Origin: Dehalococcoidia bacterium
GTDB lineage: Bacteria > Chloroflexota > Dehalococcoidia > UBA2979
Direction of reading: 5' to 3'
DNA: 59,192 nucleotides
Assembly: GCA_009379925.1 (NCBI GenBank)
Contig: WHSU01000018.1
Span: 1 to 59,192, forward strand
Positions 8,028 through 15,462 of the stretch are shown here, one piece after another. Within the stretch, counting starts at the first letter, position 1; each line of letters starts with the position of its first letter. Below the pieces are notes generated by a model, which saw only the letters and a list, made by a program, of their open reading frames with translations, did no database searches and was not told where the DNA came from. Both the position numbers and the translations under genes were made by a program.

Positions 8028-9775
8028 TGACCTGCCACCAACTGCTCGCTGGGGGGAATGTCCAGGTACTCCATGATGTCGGCTGCGACGCCCGCGAACA
8101 CGGGCGCAGCCACCTGACCACCCAGGTTCACGTCGCCGCCCGGCTGGTCGATCTTCACCAGCACGGAGACCGCCGGCCGCTCGTAGGGCAGGAAGCCGGC
8201 AAACGACGCGATGGTGGTGTCGAAGTCGTAGCCCGTGGGGATCGAGACGATGGTCGTGCCGGTCTTGCCGGCCACCGTGTAGCCATCGACACGTGCTCCA
8301 TGCCACTCCACGCCCTCGACGACGTCGCGCATCAGGTTCGCCATGGTGCGGGCCGTGGCCGGCGAGACGACGCGGCGGACCTCGACGGGCTCGTAGCTGC
8401 GCACTTCGTCGTTGGTGACGACGCGCGAGACGATGTATGGGCGCATGAGCAGGCCACCGTTGGCGAAGGAGTTGATGGCGGTGAGCACCTGCAGGGGCGT
8501 GGCCGCCATGCCCTGCCCGTAGGAGTTCGTTGCGAGGTCGACCGGGTACCAGTCTTGGTCCTCGGGCGTGCGGATCATGCCCTCGGCTTCGCCGGAGAGC
8601 CCGATGTGTGTGGGCTCGCCGAAGCCGAAGCGCTCGACGTAGTCGTAGAAGTTCTCGGCGCCGATCAGTTGCGAGAGCCAGACTGAGCCGGTGTTCAGCG
8701 AGCGCTGGAGGTACTCGCGGACGGTCACCCAGCCATAGGCCTGGAAGTCCCAGTTGCGGATGGCGTATCCGCCGACCTCGGCGACTCCCGTGTCCTCGTA
8801 GCCGCTCTCCGCGTTCACCAGGCCGAGGTCGAGCGCGGCGGCGGTGGTGATCGTCTTGAAGACGGAGCCCGGCTCGTAGAGGTCCGTGAGCGCGCGGTTG
8901 CGTACCGAGCCCGCCAGGGCCTCGCCTTCGGGTGCGCCGTCGGTGCCCACCGCTGACAGATCCACGGCGGGCATGGAGGCCATCGCGAGGATGGCGCCGG
9001 TGTAGGGGTCCATCACCAGGATCGAGCCGCTGCTCGACTGGTACTCCAGGAGTGCCTCGCGGAGGTGGCGCTCGACGATGTCTTGGATGAAGCGGTCGAT
9101 CGTGAGCTGCACCTCGCCGCCGGGTTCCGGGGCGCGTTCGGCGTGCTGCCCGAAGGCGATCGGGCGCCCGACGGCGTCGCGCTCGTGGAGCACCCATCCG
9201 GGCTGGCCGCGGAGCAGGTGGTCGAAGTCCGACTCGACGCCCCACAGGCCCTCGTTGTCGAGTCCGACGTAGCCGATGAGCGGCCCGGCCAGGTCGCCCT
9301 CCGGGTAGGAGCGAATGGAGGACGGGAGGGAGCGGATGCCCCAGAGGTCCGCTTCTTCGATGGCCGCGCCGCGCTCGTAGGGCAGGCGTCGCTGCACCAG
9401 AATGTCGCCGCGGTCGTCGCTGGTGCCCGAGGCCATCAACTGGTCGGCATCGAGGCCGAGCATGCCGGCCAGGGCGATTGCCGCGCCGGAGGCCGCGTCC
9501 GGGTCTTGCGCCCACACGTAGCGGTCGATGTAGATGTCCCAGGTGTCGATGGAGATCGCGAGCGGGTAACCGGTGGCGTCCAGGATGGCGCCGCGGGGCG
9601 CCGTGAGCGTGGCCGCGCCGGAGGCTCGGGTGTCCGCGGCCTGCTCGATGTAGCGCTCGTGGTTGACGACCTGTAGCTCGACCATGCGTACGACGAGCAC
9701 CAACAGCGACAGGCCCATGGCAAGGGCGACCAGGCGGTGGCGCCAGGTGAGATGGTCCGGTCGTGCCTGGCTCAC
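8024..9775 (-). CDS. ftsI: Class B penicillin-binding protein (FtsI/PBP2 type)
   Basis: This is a septal D,D-transpeptidase of 583 residues. One N-terminal membrane segment (LVALAMGLSLLVLVVRMVEL) is followed by the dimerisation-domain signature TAPRGAILDATGYPLAIS near residues 53-70. The transpeptidase motifs are GSVFKTIT (SxxK), SLNTG (SxN) and VAGKTGTTIV (KTG). No PASTA domain is present. It starts at GTG 9775, 63 bp after the ftsL-like stop, and its stop overlaps the murF start. Its likely partner is the FtsW of this operon. SpoVD-like naming is possible, but the dcw position supports FtsI. Confidence 0.93.
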   Translation of the reverse strand: MSQARPDHLTWRHRLVALAMGLSLLVLVVRMVELQVVNHERYIEQAADTRASGAATLTAPRGAILDATGYPLAISIDTWDIYIDRYVWAQDPDAASGAAIALAGMLGLDADQLMASGTSDDRGDILVQRRLPYERGAAIEEADLWGIRSLPSSIRSYPEGDLAGPLIGYVGLDNEGLWGVESDFDHLLRGQPGWVLHERDAVGRPIAFGQHAERAPEPGGEVQLTIDRFIQDIVERHLREALLEYQSSSGSILVMDPYTGAILAMASMPAVDLSAVGTDGAPEGEALAGSVRNRALTDLYEPGSVFKTITTAAALDLGLVNAESGYEDTGVAEVGGYAIRNWDFQAYGWVTVREYLQRSLNTGSVWLSQLIGAENFYDYVERFGFGEPTHIGLSGEAEGMIRTPEDQDWYPVDLATNSYGQGMAATPLQVLTAINSFANGGLLMRPYIVSRVVTNDEVRSYEPVEVRRVVSPATARTMANLMRDVVEGVEWHGARVDGYTVAGKTGTTIVSIPTGYDFDTTIASFAGFLPYERPAVSVLVKIDQPGGDVNLGGQVAAPVFAGVAADIMEYLDIPPSEQLVAGQ

Positions 9776-9838
9776 CAGCCCCTCGCTCTCAGTTTGACGG
9801 TCTCGGGCCGCGGGCCGGCGGTCGATGGGCCTCGCGGG

Positions 9839-10315
9839 CTACTCGAAGCCCGGCAGGCGCCGCAGCAGCGACTCCCACCAGGCGGGCTCGGCGGCTGGCG
9901 GCGGCGGGTCGGCCTCCCGGACGTAGCGGCGAGGCAGCGGCACCGCGCCCGGCGCGGGGACGCCGACGCTCACGTGGACGCTCTGCTCCGGCTCGACCAT
10001 GCCGAGGCGTTCGACGGCCTCCGTGTGGACATGCTCCAGGTTGGAACTGCCGGCGACGCCCGCCTCCAGCAGCCGGATCTCGGACTGCAGGCGCGTGCGC
10101 TCGGACTCCAGCCCGCGGATGCCATAGCCGGCCTCCGCCAGGCGGCTGCTCTGCAGCACCTGGAAGAGCCCGAGGGCGCCGACGGCCAGCAGGACGAGGG
10201 CTAGCACCAGGAAGCTGGAGACGCGGCGCAGCAGGTGCCCCAGCCCCAGCGCATCGGCGGCGGGGGCCAGCGCGCGGGTGCGCGGTGAACCGGCGAGGTT
10301 CGGGATGGACGCCAT
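9839..10315 (-). CDS. ftsL: FtsL-like bitopic division protein
   Basis: This is a small (158 residue) single-pass protein between rsmH and ftsI, where ftsL lies in dcw clusters. A cytoplasmic stretch of about 35 residues precedes one membrane helix (FLVLALVLLAVGALGLFQVL). A likely coiled coil follows (GIRGLESERTRLQSEIRLLE). The tail is Pro-rich and ends in AWWESLLRRLPGFE. FtsL has little sequence conservation, so the call rests on topology and position. The start is ATG 10315, touching the rsmH stop (TGATG). The open frame extends further upstream only inside rsmH. Confidence 0.78.
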   Translation of the reverse strand: MASIPNLAGSPRTRALAPAADALGLGHLLRRVSSFLVLALVLLAVGALGLFQVLQSSRLAEAGYGIRGLESERTRLQSEIRLLEAGVAGSSNLEHVHTEAVERLGMVEPEQSVHVSVGVPAPGAVPLPRRYVREADPPPPAAEPAWWESLLRRLPGFE

Positions 10316-11280
10316 CAGGCGGCCAGCTTTGCGATGGACTCCGCGACGCGCATGCGGGCGGAGCGGGCGCGCGGGTTGCGCGCCACCTCGGCGTCGCCCG
10401 GGCGCACCAGGCGGCCGACGGGCCGCAGGGTGGCCTGGTGGCCACACGTGCAGACCGGCTGCCGCGGCGGGCAGATGCAGCCGGTGGACTCAAGCCGGAT
10501 ATACTGTTTGACGGCTCGGTCCTCCAGCGAGTGGAACGAGATCACGACGAGGCGCGCGCCAGCGCCGTCGAGCAGGCCGTGGGCCGCGGTGAGAGCGGTA
10601 TCCAGTTGCTCAAGCTCCTGGTTCACCACGATTCGTAGGGCCTGGAACGTTCGAGTGGCGGGGTGAATACTCTGAGGTCCCCGGCCCCGTCCCACGGCCT
10701 GCTCGATGGCACTGACGAGGTCGCCCGTCGTCTCTAGCGGACGCCGGCCGACGATCGCCCGTGCGATCCTGCGGCTCTTTCGCTCCTCCCCGAACTCCCA
10801 GATGAGCGCCGCAAGGCGCTCTTCTTCGTACTCGTTCACGATGTCGGCCGCGGTAGTCGCCGCGTCGGGGTCCATACGCATGTCCAGCGGCTCGTCACGC
10901 TGGAAGGAGAAGCCGCGGCCGGGCTGCTCCAGTTGTAGCGACGAGACGCCGAGGTCGAAGAGCACGCCGTCCACCGGGGCGAAGCCGTGCGCTTCGCAGA
11001 CTTCCGCGACCTGGCTGAAGTTGCCGCGCGCGACCACGACGGCGTCGCCGAAGCGGGCCAGCCGCTCGCGGGCGGCCTCGATGGCGTTGGGGTCGCGGTC
11101 GATGCCGAGCAGGCGGCCGCCCGGCTGGGCGGCGTCCAAGATCGCCTCCGCGTGGCCACCGAGGCCCAGCGTGGCGTCGACGTAGCGACCACCCGGGCGC
11201 ACCGCGAGGGCCTCCACGGCCGCGCGCAGCAGCACGGGCTCGTGGGTCGGGCGGCGCTGGCGGGACGGCTCGGCGGTCAC
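10315..11280 (-). CDS. rsmH: 16S rRNA (cytosine1402-N4)-methyltransferase RsmH
   Basis: RsmH (MraW) methylates C1402 of 16S rRNA. The 321-residue product shows HEPVLLRAAVEAL at the N terminus and the SAM site VDATLGLGGHAEAIL. LLGIDRDPNAI, then DGVLFDLGVSSLQLEQPGRG, follow. RGPQSIHPATRTFQALRIVVN and VISFHSLEDRAVKQY are family hallmarks. A CXXC-type stretch (CICPPRQPVCTCG) precedes the C-terminal basic end. The GTG start at 11280 overlaps the mraZ stop (GTGA). It is the second gene of the dcw operon. Confidence 0.96.
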   Translation of the reverse strand: MTAEPSRQRRPTHEPVLLRAAVEALAVRPGGRYVDATLGLGGHAEAILDAAQPGGRLLGIDRDPNAIEAARERLARFGDAVVVARGNFSQVAEVCEAHGFAPVDGVLFDLGVSSLQLEQPGRGFSFQRDEPLDMRMDPDAATTAADIVNEYEEERLAALIWEFGEERKSRRIARAIVGRRPLETTGDLVSAIEQAVGRGRGPQSIHPATRTFQALRIVVNQELEQLDTALTAAHGLLDGAGARLVVISFHSLEDRAVKQYIRLESTGCICPPRQPVCTCGHQATLRPVGRLVRPGDAEVARNPRARSARMRVAESIAKLAA

Positions 11281-11711
11281 GAAGCCACCTCGGCGGCATC
11301 TCCCGCGGCCTCTTCGGCCGCGAGGCGTTCCTGTTCTTGTTCCCAGCGCTCCGGCCTCCAGAGCTCCAGGTAATCCCCACAGCCAACCACCAGGACGCGG
11401 CCCTCCAGGTCGCCGGCGGTGCGGAGCTGCTGCGGCACCAGCACGCGGCCCTGCTTGTCTAGCTCGGCGGCGAACGCGCCGGGCAGGAAGCTGCGCCGGA
11501 TGCGACGGCCGTTGAGGTGCCGGTTGCCGTCATCGGCGGCGAGCCGGCGCTGGACTTCCTCGTCGAACGTGTCCTGGGTGTAGACCTCCAGGCAGCCCTC
11601 GGGGCTTTCGCGGAGCACACCCCCGCCGACGAACGCGGAGCGGTAGCGGGCGGGGATTGCTAACCGCCCGCGCTCGTCGATGGAGTGCTCGAAGGTGCCG
11701 TAGAAGTACAC
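11277..11711 (-). CDS. mraZ: Transcriptional regulator MraZ
   Basis: This is the first gene of the dcw operon, 144 residues with two SpoVT/AbrB-like halves. The first is YGTFEHSIDERGRLAIPARYR at residues 4-24. The second is FAAELDKQGRVLVPQQLR in the middle. MraZ proteins form ring oligomers and bind short TGGG-type repeats before their own operon. Such repeats are visible upstream here. The start is GTG 11711 with GAAGGA as ribosome site. The last 20 residues are Glu/Ala-rich and not part of the conserved fold. Confidence 0.93.
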   Translation of the reverse strand: MYFYGTFEHSIDERGRLAIPARYRSAFVGGGVLRESPEGCLEVYTQDTFDEEVQRRLAADDGNRHLNGRRIRRSFLPGAFAAELDKQGRVLVPQQLRTAGDLEGRVLVVGCGDYLELWRPERWEQEQERLAAEEAAGDAAEVAS

Positions 11712-11752
11712 CGGCTGGTCCTTCGGAGCAGTTGCGGGATCAAGGGCATCTC

Positions 11753-11809
11753 ACCCATTTCCCCCCACAACGCCCCCGGAGACTACCACTGTCCCCACTG
11801 GGCTGACAA
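11753..11809 (-). promoter_or_regulatory. dcw promoter with candidate MraZ boxes
   Basis: Read on the minus strand, TTGTCA (11809-11804), an 18 bp spacer and TAGTCT (11785-11780) form a plausible promoter. TGGGG (11797-11793) and TGGTA (11788-11784) lie 4 bp apart. TGGGG (11767-11763) and TGGGT (11757-11753) lie 5 bp apart. TGGGN repeats at 10 bp pitch are the known MraZ target in other bacteria. Autoregulation is inferred. Confidence 0.5.
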
Positions 11810-11988
11810 TGAAACACTAGTTCGCATTCCCAATAGGTTGCTGACGATGCGCTGAATGCCTTTGATAATCTCGGGGGATCTCGTGGATAACCGACCTGAA
11901 CCGCCTGCGACCGCCTGTTGAGGGCGTGTCCGGCTGCTGTTCCGGCGGCGAGTGCGGCGCTCGAGGGTGGGCACGCGGGCGAGGGGAT

Positions 11989-12067
11989 CCGCTTCACCGA
12001 GCCCGTCGAAGGGTGGGCAGACGTCGGGGTGAAGCCGCCCATGCTTCGACGGGCTCAGCATGAGCGG
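11989..12067. repeat. REP-like composite palindrome
   Basis: Two inverted copies of the window-wide core face each other: gagcccgtcgaagg (left) and cttcgacgggctcagc (right), ending in atgagcgg. The same composite occurs twice at 35942-36160. It occupies the 490 bp between mraZ and nrdJ, which otherwise holds only the two promoters. Open frames crossing it are repeat translations, not genes. Confidence 0.8.
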
Positions 12068-12145
12068 CCCGGGCGGCGCCCTCCGGCCGGGGTCCGGCAC
12101 GGCCGTCCTGGGCCGGCGGCGGCATGGGTGGTTGCCCCACACTTG

Positions 12146-12166
12146 GAACGCTTGTTCTGCTAAACT
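12146..12166 (+). promoter_or_regulatory. nrdJ promoter with LexA-type box
   Basis: GAAC-GCTT-GTTC (12146-12157) fits the GAACN4GTTC consensus of Gram-positive-type LexA exactly. It lies directly before an extended -10, TGCTAAACT (12158-12166), with no good -35. The nrdJ ATG is 36 bp downstream. Repressor binding there would block the polymerase. LexA control is inferred from the motif alone. Confidence 0.55.
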
Positions 12167-12201
12167 GGAAGGCACACGCCGCGGCGTTCTGGGGGTGCAC
12201 G

Positions 12202-14679
12202 ATGGTAGCGACCGATCGGATCCGCACGAGGCCGGTGCTGCTCACGGACAACGCGCGCACGGTCCTCGAGCGCCGCTACCTGCTTCGCGATGCCGGCGGG
12301 GAGGTCATCGAGACGCCGGAGCAGCTCTTCGCCCGCGTGGCGCGCGCCATCGCGGAGGTCGAGGCGGACGAGGCGGCGCGGGACGCGTGGGGCCAGCGCT
12401 TCTTCGATGCGATGGCGGACCTGCGCTTCCTGCCGAATTCGCCCACTCTGATGAACGCCGGCACGGGCCAGGGCACGCTGGCCGCGTGCTTCGTGCTGCC
12501 CGTGGAGGACACGCTCGAATCGATCATGGCGACGGCAGACGCCGCCGCGATGGTGCAGAAGTTCGGCGGGGGCACCGGTTTCGCCTTCTCGCGCCTTCGA
12601 GGCGTCGGGGAGCCGATCGCGACCACGCACGGACGCGCGTGCGGGCCGGTCTCCGTGCTTCGGCACTATGATGACGTGTCGCGGCTGGTGACGCAGGGCG
12701 GCAAGCGCGACGGCGCGAACATGGGCATCCTGCGCTACGACCACCCGGACATCCGCGAGTTCATCCACGCCAAGGACGACGGCGTGACGGCGACGCGCTT
12801 CAACATCTCGATCGGCGTGGACGACGCCTTCATGGAGGCCGCCGCCCGAGGGGGCGCCATCACCCTGCGCGACCCGCGCGACGGGTCACCTCGCGGCACG
12901 GTGGACGCCTCGGCGCTGCTGGAGGAGATCGCGCGCTCAGCGTGGCAGACCGGGGATCCCGGGCTGATCTTCCTCGACACCATCAACCGCACGAACCCGA
13001 CGCCCGCGCTGGGCGACATCGAGGCGACGAACCCCTGCGGCGAGGTGCCCCTGCTCCCGTGGGAGGCGTGCACGTTGGGCTCGCTGAACCTCGCGCGCTT
13101 CTGGCACGGCGAGCCGGCGGCCGCGCTGGTATCGCCGGCCGAGGCGGCGGCGGACTTCGACGCGCACTTCGACTGGGACGCGCTGCGCGAGACGGCGCGG
13201 CTGGGCGTGCGCTTCCTGGACAACGTGGTGGAGGCGAACGTCTTCCCGGTGCCGCAGATCGCCGAGGCGGTGCGGGGCAACCGCAAGGTCGGCCTCGGCG
13301 TCATGGGTTTCGCTGACCTGCTGATCGCGGCGGGGGTCCCCTATGAGAGCGACGAGGCGCTGGCGCTGGCGTCCCGGCTGGCCGAGGTGATCGGCCAGGC
13401 GGCCGACGAGGCGTCGGCGGCGCTCGGCGAGGAGAAGGGGCCGTTCCCCAACTGGGAGCGCTCGGTCTACGGGCCTTCCGAGGGACAGCCGGGCGGGCCT
13501 CGCTACCGCAACGCGACGCGCACGTGCATCGCGCCGACGGGCACGATCGCGATCATCGCGGGGGCGTCGTCGGGCATCGAGCCGCTGTTCTCGCTGGCCC
13601 ACTACCGGCGCATGGGGGACGGGACGGTGCTGCCCGAGGTGAGCGAGGCGTTCCGGATGGCGCTTCGGGCGGCGGGCTCGGAGGCCTCACCCCCCGGCCC
13701 CCTCTCCCCCGCTGGGGGCGAGGGGGAGCAGGAGGCGGAGAATCCTCCGCTCGCCCTGAGCCAGTCGAAGGGGGAGCGGACGGACGGCGCCTTCGAGGCC
13801 CTGTTCGACGACCTGGCGCATGGGGCGCTGCTGGATGGGCGGCCGGAGGTGCCGGCGCCGCTGCGTCGTCGATTCGCGACGTCGCATGAGATTGCGGCGG
13901 CGGCGCACGTGCGGATGCAGGCCGCGTTCCAGGCGCACACCGACCTCGCCGTCTCGAAGACGGTGAACCTGCCGAGGCAGGCGACGGCCGAGGAGGTGCG
14001 GGAGGTCTACACGCTGGCGCACTCGCTGGGGTGCAAGGGCGTGACGGTCTACCGCGACGGGTCGCGGGCGATGCAGGTGCTGGCGCACGAGCCGCCGGCG
14101 GCCGGCGTCGGCGTGCCCTCGCAGGGGTCGTGGGCGCCGGAGGCGCGGCTGGAGCCGTACCGCCGCCACCTGGCGGACGAGCGGCGCTCGGTGACGCACA
14201 AGTTCCGTGTGGGCGAGCAGGAGGGCTACCTGACGGTGGGCCTCTTCGAGGACGGCGCGCCGGGCGAGGTCTTCCTGAAGATGGCGAAGGAGGGCTCGAC
14301 GGTCTCCGGGCTGACGGACGCGGTGGCGCTGCTGACCTCGATCGCGCTGCAGTACGGGGTGAGCCTGGAGAAGCTGGCGGCCAAGCTGGAGCAGACGCGC
14401 TTCGAGCCATACGGCATCACGGCGAACCCGGACATCCCCTTCGCCACGAGCATCCTGGACTACGTCTTCCGCTGGCTGCGCCTGCACTTCGGCGTGGACG
14501 CCCGCGCCGAGGAAGGACCGGACGGCGGCGCTGCGGACAGCTCGGCCGCCCGCGCGACATCGAGGCCCGCGGTGGCGCCGTCGCTGTCGGGGCTGACGTG
14601 CCCGGACTGCGGGCAGCAGCTGGAGTACCTGGAGCGCTGCCTGACGTGCCGCGCCTGCGGCTACACGAAGTGCAGCTGA
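12202..14679 (+). CDS. nrdJ: Adenosylcobalamin-dependent (class II) ribonucleoside-diphosphate reductase
   Basis: This enzyme reduces ribonucleotides to deoxyribonucleotides with coenzyme B12 as radical source. The product is 825 residues from ATG 12202. The open frame reaches 12124, but the extra residues are not family-like. Motifs are FLPNSPTLMNAG, the paired Cys region AACFVLPVEDT (Cys96), GGGTGFAFSRLR, NPCGEVPL (finger-loop Cys279) and RTCIAPTGTIAIIAG. The C terminus carries a zinc-ribbon-like CPDCG...CLTCRACGYTKC. Residues about 496-526 look repeat-derived (see repeat entry). Use of B12 fits growth with or without oxygen. No cobalamin riboswitch is visible upstream. Confidence 0.95.
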   Translation: MVATDRIRTRPVLLTDNARTVLERRYLLRDAGGEVIETPEQLFARVARAIAEVEADEAARDAWGQRFFDAMADLRFLPNSPTLMNAGTGQGTLAACFVLPVEDTLESIMATADAAAMVQKFGGGTGFAFSRLRGVGEPIATTHGRACGPVSVLRHYDDVSRLVTQGGKRDGANMGILRYDHPDIREFIHAKDDGVTATRFNISIGVDDAFMEAAARGGAITLRDPRDGSPRGTVDASALLEEIARSAWQTGDPGLIFLDTINRTNPTPALGDIEATNPCGEVPLLPWEACTLGSLNLARFWHGEPAAALVSPAEAAADFDAHFDWDALRETARLGVRFLDNVVEANVFPVPQIAEAVRGNRKVGLGVMGFADLLIAAGVPYESDEALALASRLAEVIGQAADEASAALGEEKGPFPNWERSVYGPSEGQPGGPRYRNATRTCIAPTGTIAIIAGASSGIEPLFSLAHYRRMGDGTVLPEVSEAFRMALRAAGSEASPPGPLSPAGGEGEQEAENPPLALSQSKGERTDGAFEALFDDLAHGALLDGRPEVPAPLRRRFATSHEIAAAAHVRMQAAFQAHTDLAVSKTVNLPRQATAEEVREVYTLAHSLGCKGVTVYRDGSRAMQVLAHEPPAAGVGVPSQGSWAPEARLEPYRRHLADERRSVTHKFRVGEQEGYLTVGLFEDGAPGEVFLKMAKEGSTVSGLTDAVALLTSIALQYGVSLEKLAAKLEQTRFEPYGITANPDIPFATSILDYVFRWLRLHFGVDARAEEGPDGGAADSSAARATSRPAVAPSLSGLTCPDCGQQLEYLERCLTCRACGYTKCS
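13685..13779. repeat. Repeat-derived in-frame segment inside nrdJ
   Basis: Two repeat families lie side by side within the nrdJ coding frame. The first is a ggccccctctcccccgctgg type palindrome (13685-13726). The second is a ccctgagccagtcgaaggg copy (13740-13776). They encode SPPGPLSPAGGEGE and NPPLALSQSKGER, low-complexity sequence not expected in NrdJ. The frame is kept, so the protein probably tolerates a surface loop here. Confidence 0.7.
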
Positions 14680-14765
14680 GGGCGGCGCGCGCCGACGGAG
14701 TTCCCTGGCCAGGCGCTATCGTCGCGCGGCGCTGACGGAGCGCGCCACCGAAGGGAGCCCGCGCC

Positions 14766-15275
14766 ATGCCTCGCATCGCGATCGGCACGCTCGCCCGAGG
14801 CCTCGACGCCGCCTATCGCGACGACCCGTTCCACGCGCTGCGCCGCAACGTGGAGAGCGTGCGCCCCGAGGAGTGGGACGTGCGGCCATCGAAGTGGAGC
14901 GAGGAGGTCTTCGGGACGGACCCCGAGCTATCGATCTGCGACATCGTGACCCACGTGGCCGGCGCAAAGCAGATGTACGTCGACCGCATCTTCGGTGACG
15001 CCTCGCTGGAGTGGGGCGACATGCGCGCGCCCGGCCGCGACATGGAGACGATGCTGGCGTGGCTCGACGAGGGCCACCGCGCCCTCGCGGCCGGCCTGGC
15101 CGCGCTCCCCGACGACTCGATGCTCCTCGAAGAACGCCCGGCGCCCTGGCGCCGCCCGCTGACGGTGGAGCAACTCATCGGGATCGTGACGAACCACGAC
15201 GTGTACCACTCGGGCGAGGTCAACCGGCAGCGGGCGTTGATACGCGGGGCCGAGGGGTGGGAGCGGGGTGGGTAG
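14766..15275 (+). CDS. DinB-family (DinB_2-like) protein
   Basis: The product has 169 residues and the four-helix DinB/YfiT layout. A metal-site histidine is in the helix with THVAGAKQMY (near residue 60). A second pair of histidines is in NHDVYHSGEVNRQRAL near residue 145. Members are thiol-dependent or metal-dependent small-molecule enzymes of mostly unknown substrate. Members for mycothiol, bacillithiol and DNA-damage responses are known. The ATG at 14766 has AAGGGAG as ribosome site. It follows nrdJ by 86 bp. Whether the two are co-transcribed, and so under the same LexA-type box, is open. Confidence 0.72.
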   Translation: MPRIAIGTLARGLDAAYRDDPFHALRRNVESVRPEEWDVRPSKWSEEVFGTDPELSICDIVTHVAGAKQMYVDRIFGDASLEWGDMRAPGRDMETMLAWLDEGHRALAAGLAALPDDSMLLEERPAPWRRPLTVEQLIGIVTNHDVYHSGEVNRQRALIRGAEGWERGG

Positions 15276-15462
15276 CCGGTGGGCGTCCATGGGGGACTTG
15301 ACTTGGGGCTGACCTCCGACTTGTACGGCAGAGCGCTGCTGATCGGCATATCCGTGCTGTCCATCAGCATTGTCTACTGTCTGAGGCACAACCTCAGCAG
15401 GTGGATCGCGCGCCTTCCTGCTGTTCCTTGTACTTGTAGCAATCACTTCCGCCAGGAGTTCG

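Noticed and set aside
11740..12042. Minus-strand frame of 100 residues between mraZ and nrdJ
   Set aside because: It runs through the REP-like composite and the mraZ promoter, with no ribosome site and no protein-like pattern.
12124..12201. Upstream in-frame extension of nrdJ (start at 12124)
   Set aside because: The extra residues overlap the LexA-type box and -10 element and do not resemble NrdJ. ATG 12202 fits the family N terminus.
11712..12201. Cobalamin riboswitch before nrdJ
   Set aside because: No B12-box sequence is present. The gap is filled by the repeat and the promoters.
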